Source of the DNA: Siphonodentalium dalli
Lineage: Eukaryota > Mollusca > Scaphopoda > Gadilida > Siphonodentaliidae
Direction: 5' to 3'
Assembly: GCA_032622095.1 (NCBI GenBank)
Contig: CP136066.1
Span: forward strand, 195,290,816-195,354,815
DNA: 64,000 nt
In this document: one piece after another, positions 18,677 to 30,265 of the stretch
Position numbering within the stretch: position 1 is the first letter of the stretch
Layout of the letters: the number at the start of each line of letters is the position of its first letter
Made by a program: the position numbers and the translations under genes
Notes under the pieces: model-generated
Database searches by the model: none
Seen by the model: the letters and a program-made list of their open reading frames with translations, nothing else
What the model was told of the DNA's origin: nothing

Positions 18677-19447
18677 TCACACTGAACAATCTCGTTGACT
18701 AATATTTTACTCAACAATTACTCAACCGCAGTGTAACTATTCCACCAAGCAACGTTGTCTAACGTGTCGAGTAAACTATTTCTACTCAACGAGTTGAGTA
18801 ATATTTTTTACTCAACAAAGTGAAATCGCTCAACAACCGATTGATTTTGTTCAACAGAAATTGGTTTAAAATGTATCTTTCTCTGTTAAGAAAAAGAGTT
18901 AGCTGTGAATATTTGTTGGAATTATTAACGAAACTGAACTGGATGATATATCCAGAATCTGCGACCGAATCAGATTTGGAAATATCGGGAAATTTATGAA
19001 ATTCCTGATATAATATCCGATAACATGAACATATTAAATTATTCTGTGATATAATTTGATTCATATAGTTCATATGTCTGGATTGTTTGTGGTGTCCATG
19101 AAATTAGAACCCCGGCTTCAAAATCCGTACTCTTTAATGAAGCGATGAACATATGACGTTCTGACATACCTAACAGCCATCTCCTCCCATCTCAATGTTG
19201 CATTTATAGATACAAAAATAATGTTGAAACGTTGATTAAACTTCTCGAAATAACTACCATTGTATATGCACAGTTTTTAAATAGAGTTATTACAAGAAGT
19301 TTTAATCAACATGTTGATTAAATTCGCAACATATATCATAATTTGTCCTTAATGAGTACTCGTTACTCAAACGTTGAATACAAACCGCTCAATAAACTAT
19401 CACTCAACGTGTTGAGTAGAAATTTTAGCAACAAGATTTTCAGTGCA
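18677..19447. mobile_element. Inverted-repeat element with ACTCAAC motifs
   Basis: Ends are imperfect inverted repeats: CACTGAACAATCTCGTTGAC at left and GCAACAAGATTTTCAGTGC at right. Multiple ACTCAAC/GTTGAGT palindromes lie in both arms (18706-18835, 19360-19425). No transposase frame; a non-autonomous DNA element is likely. I could not define a clean target duplication. Confidence 0.55.
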
Positions 19448-19679
19448 TGGGTCCGACATAATTTGTTTCTGGTATAGAAAACATACAACACATACTAGTT
19501 GGTTGGTGTTATTTCGGACAGGACACCGTTAACCTGCTAAGACAGTCACGTCGATTTGAATCAAAGTTGTTGAAAATTAGTGTTAAAAAAAGCACTGATG
19601 TACTATAGCGATGGAAATATTGATTTGTTTGTGGTTTTTGACACAAATTTCCAACACTTGTGATTTGAACCAAACTTAC

Positions 19680-19826
19680 CTGAGAGAGCACTATCGGTAG
19701 AGGATGCTATCGTTAAGTCATGTTGGGTGGGCGTTGGTGTGACAACTGATATCGCGATATGTGTTCCATTACATGTCCCTACAACGAAGAGCATAACACT
19801 CAGAACACAAAGTAGAACTCCATAAT
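19680..19826 (-). CDS. Signal/stalk-type exon C2
   Basis: 147-bp exon with acceptor TTTAG and donor GTAAGT, phase 1-1. It encodes a hydrophobic stretch (GVLLCVLSVMLFVVGTC) followed by a Thr/Pro/Ser-rich stalk (VVTPTPTQHDLTIASS). In-frame ATGs lie just upstream (19835-19857), so it could also be a first exon carrying a signal peptide. The segment TCNGT followed by a Thr/Pro-rich run resembles exon C1. Confidence 0.55.
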
Positions 19827-20251
19827 CTAAATACATGTAAATGACATTAAAACACATACTATAGGCATGTGATTAGACCCAAAAAAAAAACATATCTGTG
19901 ATTTGGGGTTTACCTACCGACCATATATATTTTAAACCCACTAGCTGCCATTGTATTTAAATTGAAAAGATACCACGCGGTGTCTAATGTTTTGACCAAT
20001 AATATGATGAGAACATTTTAGCTGCCCACAATTCATAAAATCGTTCGCTGTAAGATCTGCTATCACGCGAAGTTTTACACATTAACAGCAGGATAAGTAT
20101 GTACATGTACCCCTCAAAGTAGACGCAAAACAATACCATGGGTAGTTAAAATTACGTTAATTAAGAAGCAGTCGTTCACCGCGTTCCTCAAAAGGGGTTG
20201 CGTCTCCAAAAATTATGACTCCCTTTTAAGTGTGTGTATATATATGACAAA

Positions 20252-20325
20252 TATTTGGGGATTCGAGCATGAAAATAGTTTTCGGCTTGTTCACAAACTG
20301 TTTTCATGCTCGAATCTCCAAAAAT
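20252..20325. repeat. Short inverted repeat
   Basis: About 28-base arms (GGGGATTCGAGCATGAAAAT and its complement) around a ~20-base loop. Forms a stable hairpin; origin unknown. Confidence 0.6.
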
Positions 20326-20573
20326 CCAACTAGTACGTTTATCTCCCAAATAAACAATGCTTTGACAGAACAATCAATATATTCAGCGACATTGTGTTGT
20401 ATTGTATGTTATGAATTAAAACAATATATATTCTTGAAAACTTAGTTAACTTGATTCTTGATAACGTTCGGCTAGTGGCGAATATTAATTTGTCACACAA
20501 ATGCTCACAAAATGGCCCTAGTGTTGATTTAGAATTCAACGGCATGCACACATCGATGATTTAGGGTACGTTC

Positions 20574-20977
20574 ATACGCTGGCAAGTTTGCACGGTATGT
20601 TATTGCGGGCATTTCGTCATAGAAAACCACATGGTGCCAGAATACGAACTGAAACATGCACATACCATCCATCCTTACCAAAGCTAACGACATGAGGAGT
20701 AAAATTTATGTTGTTCCACTTATAACGGTGCTACTGTAATTTGCCTTCAAATACCTGTATGATTGATTCTTGCTAGATAATTGCATGCTATTTACAGGCA
20801 AATTCCGGTAGCATCGTTACAGGTGGAACTACAGAAATTTTACTTCACGCATAGTTAGCTGTGATACAGTTGCATCTTATATGCTTGTTTCCGTCCATAT
20901 TTTGGCACCATATCGTTGTCTACGACAAAATGCCTGCAAACCATACCGTGCAAACTTGCCAGTGTATGAACGTACCA
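20574..20977. mobile_element. Fold-back MITE with TTA flanks
   Basis: Terminal inverted repeats begin GGTACGTTCATACGCTGG and continue through GCAAGTTTGCACGGTATG; inner similarity extends far into the element. TTA flanks both ends, which fits a PIF/Harbinger-type 3-bp duplication. No coding capacity. A diverged partial copy may lie at about 50590-50670. Confidence 0.7.
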
Positions 20978-21299
20978 TTAACATCGACACGTGGCGACAT
21001 TTGTAGCAATTAAACAAGAAAAAACAGAGAACCAATTTCTTGCAAGAGATCGCTCACAATACGTGTAGGTTTGATTGATTGATTGGCTGATTGCAAAATC
21101 CACATGATAGTGAAACATGCAAACCGTATATACACTATGTAAACAAATTCGGATATCACATTCATCATTGTTCATTTCATATACATATGCAAGTTTATAT
21201 ATACAGTCTGTGCAGTAATTAAATTCGATTACACAATAATAGGCGATAAACTTAACAAGTAGGATAATTACATGTGTTCACCCACAACAATAAATTATT

Positions 21300-21641
21300 C
21301 AGCTCATATAGAATAGGACACTTTCTTGAAGGCACACCTTAGAAATATGCATAGTCTTTTGATAAGGCTCATATTTTCAAGCGATAGGAGATCATGGAAT
21401 TCTCCCTCGTAGGGTTCTTCCAACGGTATTCGGGGATATATTGTTTTCTGATTTCATCCAAATGACTGCATATAATAACAAAATGGTATTCATCTCCTAA
21501 ATATTCTCCACATATGATATATATCCTATTGTCATTATCATTTGGAGATTTATTCCATCCTGGGCATTCTATAGGCAGTTTATGATATGCTTTTCTGAGC
21601 TTCAGGATGTATATCGATAGATTATACGGCAAAATCTTCAA
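21300..21641 (-). mobile_element. LINE 3' coding tail, minus strand
   Basis: Encodes LKLRKAYHKLPIECPGW, YLGDEYHFVIICSHLDEIRKQYIPEYRW, then after a frameshift near 21375 ENMSLIKRLCIFL. Same family as the fragment at 17060, opposite strand. It abuts the donor side of exon B2. Confidence 0.72.
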
Positions 21642-21711
21642 GTAATGTGGATATCCATAAACAGTTTTAATAAAACTATAACATTCGGTCCTCGACGATG
21701 CAGGTACTCAC

Positions 21712-22014
21712 ACAGGTCGAAATTGTTCTCCCTGCAATACGTTACGCTCGTTGGATCTACCCAGAGCTCTTCTTCCGTTGCTCGGCGCCATCCCTCCGGG
21801 CACTCACAGCTACTGAGCGAACACACCCCGGGGTATGCACAGTTTCCGGTGCTGGTGCAGGTCTCTCCAATCAGGTTCTGGGCAAATAATCTGCACCGGT
21901 CGTCTGGTGTTCGAACATACAGACTGCTACACTGGCACACACCGTTGTCGCACGAGGCGTAGATCGAATGGCATCGTGCGACCCCTGGTCCGCACGGCTG
22001 GCCAACTTTGGCGG
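21712..22014 (-). CDS. EB-like double-module exon B2
   Basis: 303-bp exon, acceptor TTGACAG and donor GTGAGT, phase 1-1. Two EB-like modules: GQPCGPGVARC, CDNGVCQCSSLY, then ETCTSTGNC, CSLSSCECPEGW and WVDP...DLC. Same length and cysteine plan as exon B1, with which the adjoining upstream intron is also shared (repeat at 22056). Confidence 0.87.
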
Positions 22015-22055
22015 CTGTCAACGAGATCAAGTGATGTGTGAAGTTCAGATCACAA

Positions 22056-22440
22056 CATGTTAAAGGTACTCAATCCGAATTAACGCTCGCAAATTACTAT
22101 TTCCTTGGCGTCGGGGGTAAACAAATATGTTATTCGAGTTGAGGAACCCACTTATCAAAGCTTAGAGTGATCAGATATCGATGTTTGAAATCTATTATTT
22201 AAATTTTAGGTGGCCCAGTAGACAGTCAACGAGAATAATTTCTTTGACAAAATTACGGATGAAGATGGATAACTCTAAAATCAAATGGCTTTTTGTGTCA
22301 GATATTTGACAAATCGGCAAAATTTCGTTGAACAAAATGTTGATAAATAACAGGTTTTGGGCAATTTTATACTATAGTTGATTGTGGTTAGCATTATATT
22401 TGGACAAGTAATCGATTGTGATAACTGAAGCGGCATTTCA
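22056..22440. repeat. Dispersed repeat family B, copy 1
   Basis: Starts TTAAAGGTACTCAATCCG and ends near GCGGCATTTCAAAA. Closely similar to 29888-30265 and partly to 37763-38020. Copies 1 and 2 sit at the same distance upstream of B-type exons, so they were probably duplicated with the exon; copy 3 is not next to an exon. Confidence 0.75.
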
Positions 22441-22442
22441 AA

Positions 22443-22695
22443 ATTTCCCTAACCCTAACTCTAACCGTATCCATAACCCTAACCCTAACCATAACCCTAA
22501 CCCTAACCCTAGGCCTAACACCAACCTTAGCCCTAACCCAAGCCAAAACTCTAACCCTAACCATAACCCTAGGCCTAACACCAACATTAGCCCTAACCCA
22601 AGCCATAACTCTAACCCTAACAACCATAACCCTAAACCTAATCATAGCACTAACACTAGCCCTGTCGCTAACCATAACCCTAACGGTTAACCCTA
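22443..22695. repeat. Interstitial telomere-like tract
   Basis: About 250 bp of CCCTAA-type units with many variants (CCATAA, CTCTAA, CCAAGCC, CCTAGG). It also has a longer duplicated unit, as CCTAGGCCTAACACCAAC occurs twice. Degenerate, so old or formed by repair. Its reading frames of Asn/Pro or Val/Arg repeats are not genes. Confidence 0.9.
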
Positions 22696-23814
22696 ATACA
22701 TATGGAGAATGGAGGTGGTGTATTTCGTGTATTCTTATATGAAGGATATACACACTTTACAGCGACAACTTGAACAAACGTATGTGTGAGATACCATATT
22801 CATTCAGTCCAACAACAGGCCTGTCAACTTAAATTCTGGAAATCCTATATTGCAAGACCATATCCATATCCATATCCACACGCATGCCCATCCTCCATAT
22901 CCATACTAATATTCAAGTCTACAGTCAAACATTCATCACCAACGTTCTTATCGACATCATGTTCACATCATATCTATGTCCCATATCCACATCCACATAA
23001 TAACCATAATACACTTCCATCATCTTCCAGGTGAAAGCCTGGGGAGAGTCGCGCTGCTACATTCCGTAGATTGTGCCTAATATGAACCCACATTATTTCA
23101 TGTTATTACCATGTTTGTATAAGAAGAAAAAAGATGCATACATCAGATCACCCATTAATTATTTTACAAAGAATTAATCACGTATACTTGGGAAATATTA
23201 TAAATTTAATATTGAAACTTCAAAAATACGCATTTACATATATTTGAGGTGATCTAAATATCTGACATATATATATGCGAAAAGTACATAAGCCGCGCTT
23301 AAATTGGAACCGGTCGTGTTTCGGAACAAATAGTTGAATGAAATAAAATCAGTTAATTTGTGGTATTTTTGTGATGATCATATAGTCCATATCTCAATAG
23401 ATTCAAAATATCATTTGTATCCATGGGGAAACACAGAGAGAATGCGACATCACGCCCGATTACACATTTTAATTTGAACTGGCCTCAGCTTACACTTTAG
23501 TGTGTCCTAATTGACACATGTCAATATAATTGGGCTGATTTGAGGCGATTATGTATGATTACTATCGAATTAGCAACAAAAATAATGGCAATTTGACCGG
23601 TATTTGGGCTAACGTATACTCATAATGGTAAACCGAAACACATCATATTTTGGCTGCCACTCTAAGAGGTACATTTCAATATGCTATATATTACCTTTGG
23701 GTGAAATAACTTCTGTATTTATTGGGTCACAGTGATAGCTGTACCAAAATAAACTCGTTAATTTACAATGTAATCCGATGTGGTGAATGCAAAATATTGT
23801 TAATCTTGACTCAC

Positions 23815-23955
23815 CTTTGATACACGAGGTCAGATCGGATGTGGCCATGTATCCGATTGGACAGAGACAGACCATCCCAGCGCATGTATTCGGTTTGCAT
23901 TCCGATATGTGTGGACAATTGGAACTATCAGTACATCCGCTGAACACCTTGTTAC
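23815..23955 (-). CDS. EB-like single-module exon A2
   Basis: 141-bp exon, acceptor CTTTAG and donor GTGAGT, phase 1-1. Encodes VFSGCTDSSNC, ECKPNTCAGMVCLCPIGY and SDLTSC. The first ~30 bases and the acceptor reappear at 25243-25285 as part of a local duplication. Confidence 0.85.
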
Positions 23956-24116
23956 CTAAAGTTTGATCACATGCAGGTATATGTATAATATATAGATATA
24001 TTTACATACTAAGTGTTGTCATCACTAAATCCAGCATTCTGATTGGTCGTCGCCCCGTGGCTAGTTGCAATTATTTAAATACATTTACAAAAGTGGCTTT
24101 TTCGCTAAATGTATAT

Positions 24117-24284
24117 ATATATAAGGATTAACTGTCATGTGGACTGTTTTATGGAGATGTAACCGTGAGATAAGTGGTCATAACTTGTATGTAAAACCCT
24201 TAGGGTTTTACACAAGTTATGACCACTTACCTCACGGTTACATCTCCATAAAAACAGTCCATATGACAGTTAATCCTTATATAA
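24117..24284. mobile_element. Near-perfect fold-back palindrome
   Basis: Two arms of about 80 bases centred at 24201 (CCCTTAGGG), starting TATATAAGGATTAACTGTC. Compared with the duplicated copy at 25290-25335, which passes straight from TATATATAAATACAT to ACAGATTG, this region is an extra insertion. A fold-back element is the simplest reading. Confidence 0.75.
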
Positions 24285-26045
24285 ATACATTACAGATTGA
24301 CATATATACTAGTGATGTTTAAATCGCGAAAATATGACTTGAATTTCAGGCGTCACCTTATGCAAACAATTCTATCGTAAAAATAATATATGTAGTGAAA
24401 ATACCATAGTAAAATATACCATGTTATTTTGGACACCTGTGCTATAGTAATACCATATTAATTACTCCAAATAATACTATAGTAATAAAATACTTCTACT
24501 AAATTAATATCATGCTTCTACTGTAGTATTACCAGTTACTACTAAAGTAAAATTGTGCCATTGTATTTATGAAGTCTTTCCAACAATTGCCTACTACAGC
24601 ATTACTACAGTAATATTGTATGTTTTACTATAGTATTACTACAGTAATACTTTATTAGTACTCCAGCAATACTATGGTAATGCTATAGTAATACTTATTG
24701 ACAGTAGCTTTTAGAATCCTCAACATTTGAGGAAAAACAGTGGAGGTCACGAATGACACATGCGATTACCTAAAGTGTGAACCACTTCATTACTTAGCCG
24801 ACTTAGTTATAACAATACTCTTGCCACATTTACTATTTACTATTACTATATTATTACTACAGTAATACTTTATTAGTACACCAGAAATACTATGGTACAA
24901 CTATAGTAATACGTATTGATGGTAGCTTTTAGAATCCTTAACAGTTGAGGCAAAGATTGGAGTTCACGAATGATACATGCGATTACCTAAGGTGTGCATC
25001 ACTTCTTGAATTAGCCGACTTAGTTATAACAATACTCTTGCCACATTATGTTCATTTGAGTACATGTACTAATTTGTTGGCACTGATTGACTAACGAAAC
25101 ACGATTTTCTTGTCGCAAACATGGACAGAAAACACCTCAGTTGCGCAATGTGATATTAAGATATAGAGTTATCGCTCATCATCATGGCGTAACTATGTAA
25201 AAACATAGTAATACTTATCAGTATTATTAAAACACTATAATGTTACTGTAGTACATCCACTGAACACATTGTTAATTAAAGTATGGTCACAATCAGGAAT
25301 ATGCAATTCATAACATATATATATAAATACATACAGATTGATATATATAAAAGTGAGGTTTAAATCGCGAACATGTGACTTGAAATTCAGGCGTCACCCT
25401 TATGCAAAAATATTATCGTAAAAATACTATATATGTTGTGAAAATACAATAGTGAAATATACCATGCTATTTTGGACACCCGTGCTACAGTAGTACCATA
25501 GTAAATACTTCGGATACTACTAGTGTAATAACATACTTCTACTGCGGTATTACCAGTTACTATTGAAGTACAATTGTGCCATTGTATTCATGGAGTCTTT
25601 CCGACAATTGTCGAATATAGCATTACTACAGTGATACTGTATGCTTTACTATAGTAATAGTACAGTAATACTTTATTAGTACTCCAGTAATACTGTGGTA
25701 AAACAATAGTGATACTTGTTGGTAGTAGCTTTTAGAATCCTCAACATTTGAGGCAAAACAGTGGAGGTCACGAATGACATATACGATTACTTAAACTGTG
25801 AATAACTTCATTACTTAACCGACTTAGTTACAACAATACTCTTGCCACATTCTGTTAATTTGAGTACATGTACTAATTTTTTGGCACTGATTGACTAACG
25901 AAACACGATTTTCTTGTCGCAAACATGGACAGAAAACACCTCAGTTGGGCAATGTGATATTAAGATATAGCGTTATCGCTCATCATCATGGTGTAACTTT
26001 GGTAAAAATATAGTGATACTTATCAGTATTATTGAACACTATATT
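24285..26045. repeat. Two-copy local duplication rich in AGTAATACTATAG
   Basis: 24286-25190 matches 25330-26040: shared GTTTAAATCGCGAA, ATTTTGGACACC, TGACTAACGAAACACGATT and CATCATCATGG blocks. Inside copy 1 there is a further ~200-bp duplication (24650-24830 against 24850-25060). Much of it is built from the palindromic TACTATAGTAATAC theme. The duplication starts inside exon A2, leaving an exon remnant at about 25243-25275. Confidence 0.75.
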
Positions 26046-28448
26046 GTTACCTTAGTTATTATATGTGATATCTTGAGGCATTGAAAGACAACCATCCGAT
26101 TCGACGGTCCCAACTTCTTGTAATAACAGTATTTCTTCAAAAGTTGCTTTGGTGATCAGAATAAGTTTTAAAAGATTGGTTTGTTTATCTGAAAAATGTT
26201 GATTTATGTTTGTCTTTTTCTATTGAAGAAAATAGTTGCACCTACTTATTTGTATTCCACATGAAGGTTATCATGAAAACGTAAATTTACAGCCAAAATC
26301 AACCACGTTCATGTTCAGATATCCATGTAAAAAAATAATGCATGACTCTAACTGGTACACGAGCTACTAAGTATTATAGTACTATACTAGTTACTTAATG
26401 TTCCGCACGTAGCATACTAATATTATATTTTATATATATTAATAGAGCTGGCCAAAATATGTCCAGAATAGTTGTAATTAATTCTGAGCTTGAAAGAGGT
26501 GCTAGTTTATGAGCTAACACTATTACACTGTACCATCGATGTACCGACGGAAAGTACGTTGGATGGCTGAGTTATATATAATGAATTGCCCAATATGGTC
26601 ACATGGGTGGATAAATAGTGTTCGTGTATAAAACAAACCTTCAGAGAACGTAGTTAGGCTCGTTATCTTGACCTCGGAGTCTGGAGGAGGCATCGGTGTA
26701 GTTATCGTTGTACCGTTACATGACCCTGTTGATAAAAAATATCACAACCGTTGTTTAGTTTCTTCGGCAACGGATTCTTCTAAAAGGATTCTTGTCAATG
26801 GCCGCAATCTTTTCGTCGCTTATATGTGCGAATTAAAGGTGTTATGTCGTGAACACCCAGTGTGTCTGCGCGGAAAGATTATGATTTCATAGAAGCCAAT
26901 TAAGCATATTGGTGGTCGCACCGTGGACAGCTTGTCTCTACCACCATATTATTTCTAACGCGTTATGCTACAAATTGGGTCGATATCTAAAAAAAACGTG
27001 TAGCTGTGGCGCCGCGATTCACATGACTTTTTCCGGCAAAGAGAATATCCATAGCATGTAATACCATAGTAACACGAGTTACACGTTAACGTACGTGTGC
27101 ATGAACCTGACCAATAATTTTCAGAAAGGTTACATCGGCGTCTATAGATCCGCCCATCGTTGTACATCCATGTGGTGCCACAAGAATGCACACGATCCGA
27201 AGTTAAAATGTTGTTACGATGTTTTATTGTCGTAGATTAAATATTATGTAGACAAATAACATTTAATGAACCTGATAAACTGATGACACAACAGTCAACA
27301 TATTCCTCTATCCATGTACTTGATTTCTCCATAGCAGTATACCTATCCAGAAATGTCCATGTCCGGTTGGTCAGCCAATGTATTGGCAACAGTATTTCTT
27401 CACGAAAATCCAGTTCATTTGAAAGAACATCCGAAATATCATTGAACAACTAAATTAAACACCACCGTCCTGCAACTGTCAACTTTATATATCAGTCAGT
27501 GCATCAGTTGCCATCGCATGCTTATAGGAAAGCTGGTTGTCGTCGCTGAGTCTTATATTCGAGTCTTTGAACTGTCTCGTGTATCAGAATATCTCAGTCA
27601 CTTAAATTTCCACAAATCTTGTGCACATTATATTCAGTGCATTTCTGTGCCAGTTGCTATTGAACATTCTCGATTTATTGGAACCAGCTGACACCAGCAA
27701 GACCGGAACAGTCCATAATTCACTAGAATATGTTTGAGATGGTGCTACATGTAATAGATACCAGATTTCATTGAACCAATCAAGGAATCTGTTCTTCAGT
27801 CACACTCGCCCACATACACCCTAGGCCTAGTATCGGTACTGGTACTTCTGTTATTACACGTCAACTTGAGAAGATTGTACCATCCAATGCTTATTTGGAG
27901 ATGTTCTGTAATTATATTGAGGGGAACCATATTGTTTTACTTTCATCAGAAGTGAAGCCAGACAATGCCATCTTGCAGTTAGCATGTCATCAGCAAGAAA
28001 TTATAGATTTGTCAACACGTTTAGTCTATAAAAAGCCCGCATCTTGGTGGAATGCACATCTTTAGTGTATTTTATTGATATGATCCTCACCAACATAGTT
28101 TATTAATAACTGTATCCAGACATAGATGTGGATTCGAATGTTATCTTTAACTTTATGTAACACGCATGGTGCAATATAAATTCGTGTTATCTATGTCGTT
28201 GATATTAAAGGGGTACTGTGCACTAAATCGACCAGTTATGGAATCATCTCATTTTATACTCAAAATACTACATGCAACAAATGAATGAATTTGAGCCATG
28301 GATTAGTGTAAAATACACTCATGTGCTCTGATGCAAACATAATGGTTTTATAACTCGAGTCATAAACTTATTTTCATTATAATTATCATGTTGTTTTTAA
28401 AAACTAAATCTGTATTAAAATCACAACAAATTAAAGCAGCTAGTCTCA
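26046..28448. other. Intronic/intergenic, one short exon
   Basis: Apart from exon C1 I see no supported gene. A Cys-rich minus-strand frame at 26955-27191 is discussed as a finding. No tandem repeats of note. Confidence 0.5.
26639..26725 (-). CDS. Thr/Pro-rich linker exon C1
   Basis: 87-bp candidate exon, acceptor TATCAACAG and donor GTTTGT (weak), phase 1-1. Encodes SCNGTTITTPMPPPDSEVKI followed by TSLTTFSE, resembling the stalk part of exon C2 (TCNGT, TPTP). Lies between exons B1 and A2, as C2 lies between B2 and A3. Recognised by phase and similarity only. Confidence 0.5.
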
Positions 28449-28456
28449 CCTATAGT

Positions 28457-29257
28457 CAGAGGCGGACTGGCCGATCGGGAGACCGGGTAAATTCCCGATG
28501 GGCCCGTGAGTGAATGCATGTCTTATTATACTAATATCAATGCACGCATGCATGTATGTTCCTCAAATTGCAGAATTGCAGTGCTACTTCACACCAAGCA
28601 CTCACGTCACACGATGTCGGTTTCTTTCGTTACCTTACTTGACCGTTTACATTTAAACCTATTAGTTATTTATCGGCACAGACGATTAAGATGATTACAC
28701 GCTGTGCAATTTGCTTGAAATGCTCGTTAACCCTTTACCCAACAAACCGGCCAAAACCGGCCAAAGAAAGCTTCAACAGCCTAAAATATCTTCGGTCTGT
28801 CTCAATAGAACCATACAAATATGGATATCATTGGAACCGGCTCCTTGACCACATTGTGATAGTTACAGTTATGCCCTGTGCCAATGCATTCTCTTATATA
28901 TGCGAGTCAACCATAGGTCGCCTCGCATATATAAGAGAATGCATTGGCCTATAAAAAAAACTTTTTTTAACACTTTTTACAATTTTTTCTTACATTCTTT
29001 AACAATTTTATAATTTTTAAAGGGTTAAGCCAATGCATTCTCTTATATATGCGAGGCGACCTATGGCACAGGGCCCTTCTGTTGGGTAAAGGGTTAATTA
29101 CATGGAGTTATTTCTCTTCTCAGACGTAGGATGCTCAGTTGTTCTACTTATCTGTCGACGCATGGCTAATCTTAATTTTGTCATTAAATGAACTTGTCAG
29201 CATCATATAACACCACGCAAAGACCCCGTTAATCTCCCAGCTGTAAATCCGCCTCTG
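28457..29257. mobile_element. hAT-like non-autonomous element, interrupted
   Basis: Terminal inverted repeat CAGAGGCGGA at both ends and an exact 8-bp target duplication CCTATAGT (28449-28456 and 29258-29265), as in hAT elements. A TTAA-flanked MITE is nested inside at 28727-29097, so the hAT-like element is the older. No transposase frame. Confidence 0.82.
28727..29097 (+). mobile_element. TTAA-flanked palindromic MITE, copy 1
   Basis: Ends TTAACCCTTTACCCAACA inverted, with TTAA on both sides, as in piggyBac-type insertions. Internally it carries the ~30-base palindrome GCCAATGCATTCTCTTATAT with its complement, twice or once depending on the copy; here the second palindrome is only half present. 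Copies 2 and 3 are at 31196 and 35105. Confidence 0.85.
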
Positions 29258-29556
29258 CCTATAGTACACTCACTGGTGTATTAGTTAAACCATATCCATT
29301 TTGGTAGGATTTTTTGTTGTCTTGTGTAACAAGGGGGTGTCGTTTTTGGAAGAATTGCACGAACTGTACATTGTATATTATACAACAAAATATACCAATG
29401 CTTGCACTATAGTGATGTTTTCCACCAGTTTGAATATTCAGCTTGGTTCATGGAACATTCAGCTTTTTTTTAAATGCCATGGCTACCAATGCAAAACGAA
29501 ACTATCTCTCTGTCTGAGCCTCATTGTTTCGAAAAAACCGGTTACTATCTACTCAC

Positions 29557-29859
29557 ATAAGTTGTAGTCATCTGACCGACAATCGATGATGCTAGTCGGA
29601 TCAACCCAGAACTCATCCGTCGTTACTCTCCGCCATCCACTCGGACATTGGCACAATCCATTCGAACACACCAGGGGGAAGTTGCAGTTTCCGGTGCTTG
29701 TACATGTTTCTCCGAGCAGATTCTGTGCATAGAGCCGGCACCGCCCGTCCGGAGTAGGTTCATAGAGCGTACCACATTGACAAGTTCCATTCACACACGA
29801 GGAGTAGCTGGACATGCACTCTGCGACGCCGGGTCCACAAGTCTCTCCTATACGTGAAG
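29557..29859 (-). CDS. EB-like double-module exon B1
   Basis: 303-bp exon, acceptor AATTCAG and donor GTGAGT, phase 1-1. Modules: GETCGPGVAEC, CVNGTCQCGTLY, then ETCTSTGNC, CSNGLCQCPSGW and WVDP...NLC. Nearly the same as B2 in its second module, so the two arose by a fairly recent duplication. Confidence 0.87.
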
Positions 29860-29887
29860 CTGAATTAAGAATAAAATATAGGATCAA

Positions 29888-30265
29888 TACTATTAAAGGT
29901 ACTCAATCCGATTAAACACTCTCAATTACTATTTAATTTGGCTTCGGGGGTAAAAAATATTTTATTCTAGTCGAGGAACCCACCCATCAAAGCTCGGGGT
30001 GATCAGATATCGATTTTTGAAATCTATTATTTTTCACCACCTGGAATATAGACGTCGAGAAGGCAGTCTCGGACCAGATTGCGGAGGAAGATTATAACTC
30101 TAAAATCAAGTGGCTTTTTTGTGTCAGATATTTGACAAATTTCGTTGAACAAAATGTTGATAAATAACAAGTTTTGGGCAATTTTATACTATAGTTGACT
30201 GTGGTTAGCTTTATTTTTGGGCAATTAATCGATTCTGATAACGGAAGCGGCATTTCAAAAAATAT
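29888..30265. repeat. Dispersed repeat family B, copy 2
   Basis: Matches 22056-22440 over most of its length, and sits the same ~30-40 bases beyond the acceptor of a B-type exon. Confidence 0.75.

Noticed and set aside
22394-22753. Val/Arg-rich and Asn/Pro-rich frames
   Set aside because: Translations of telomere-like CCCTAA repeats.
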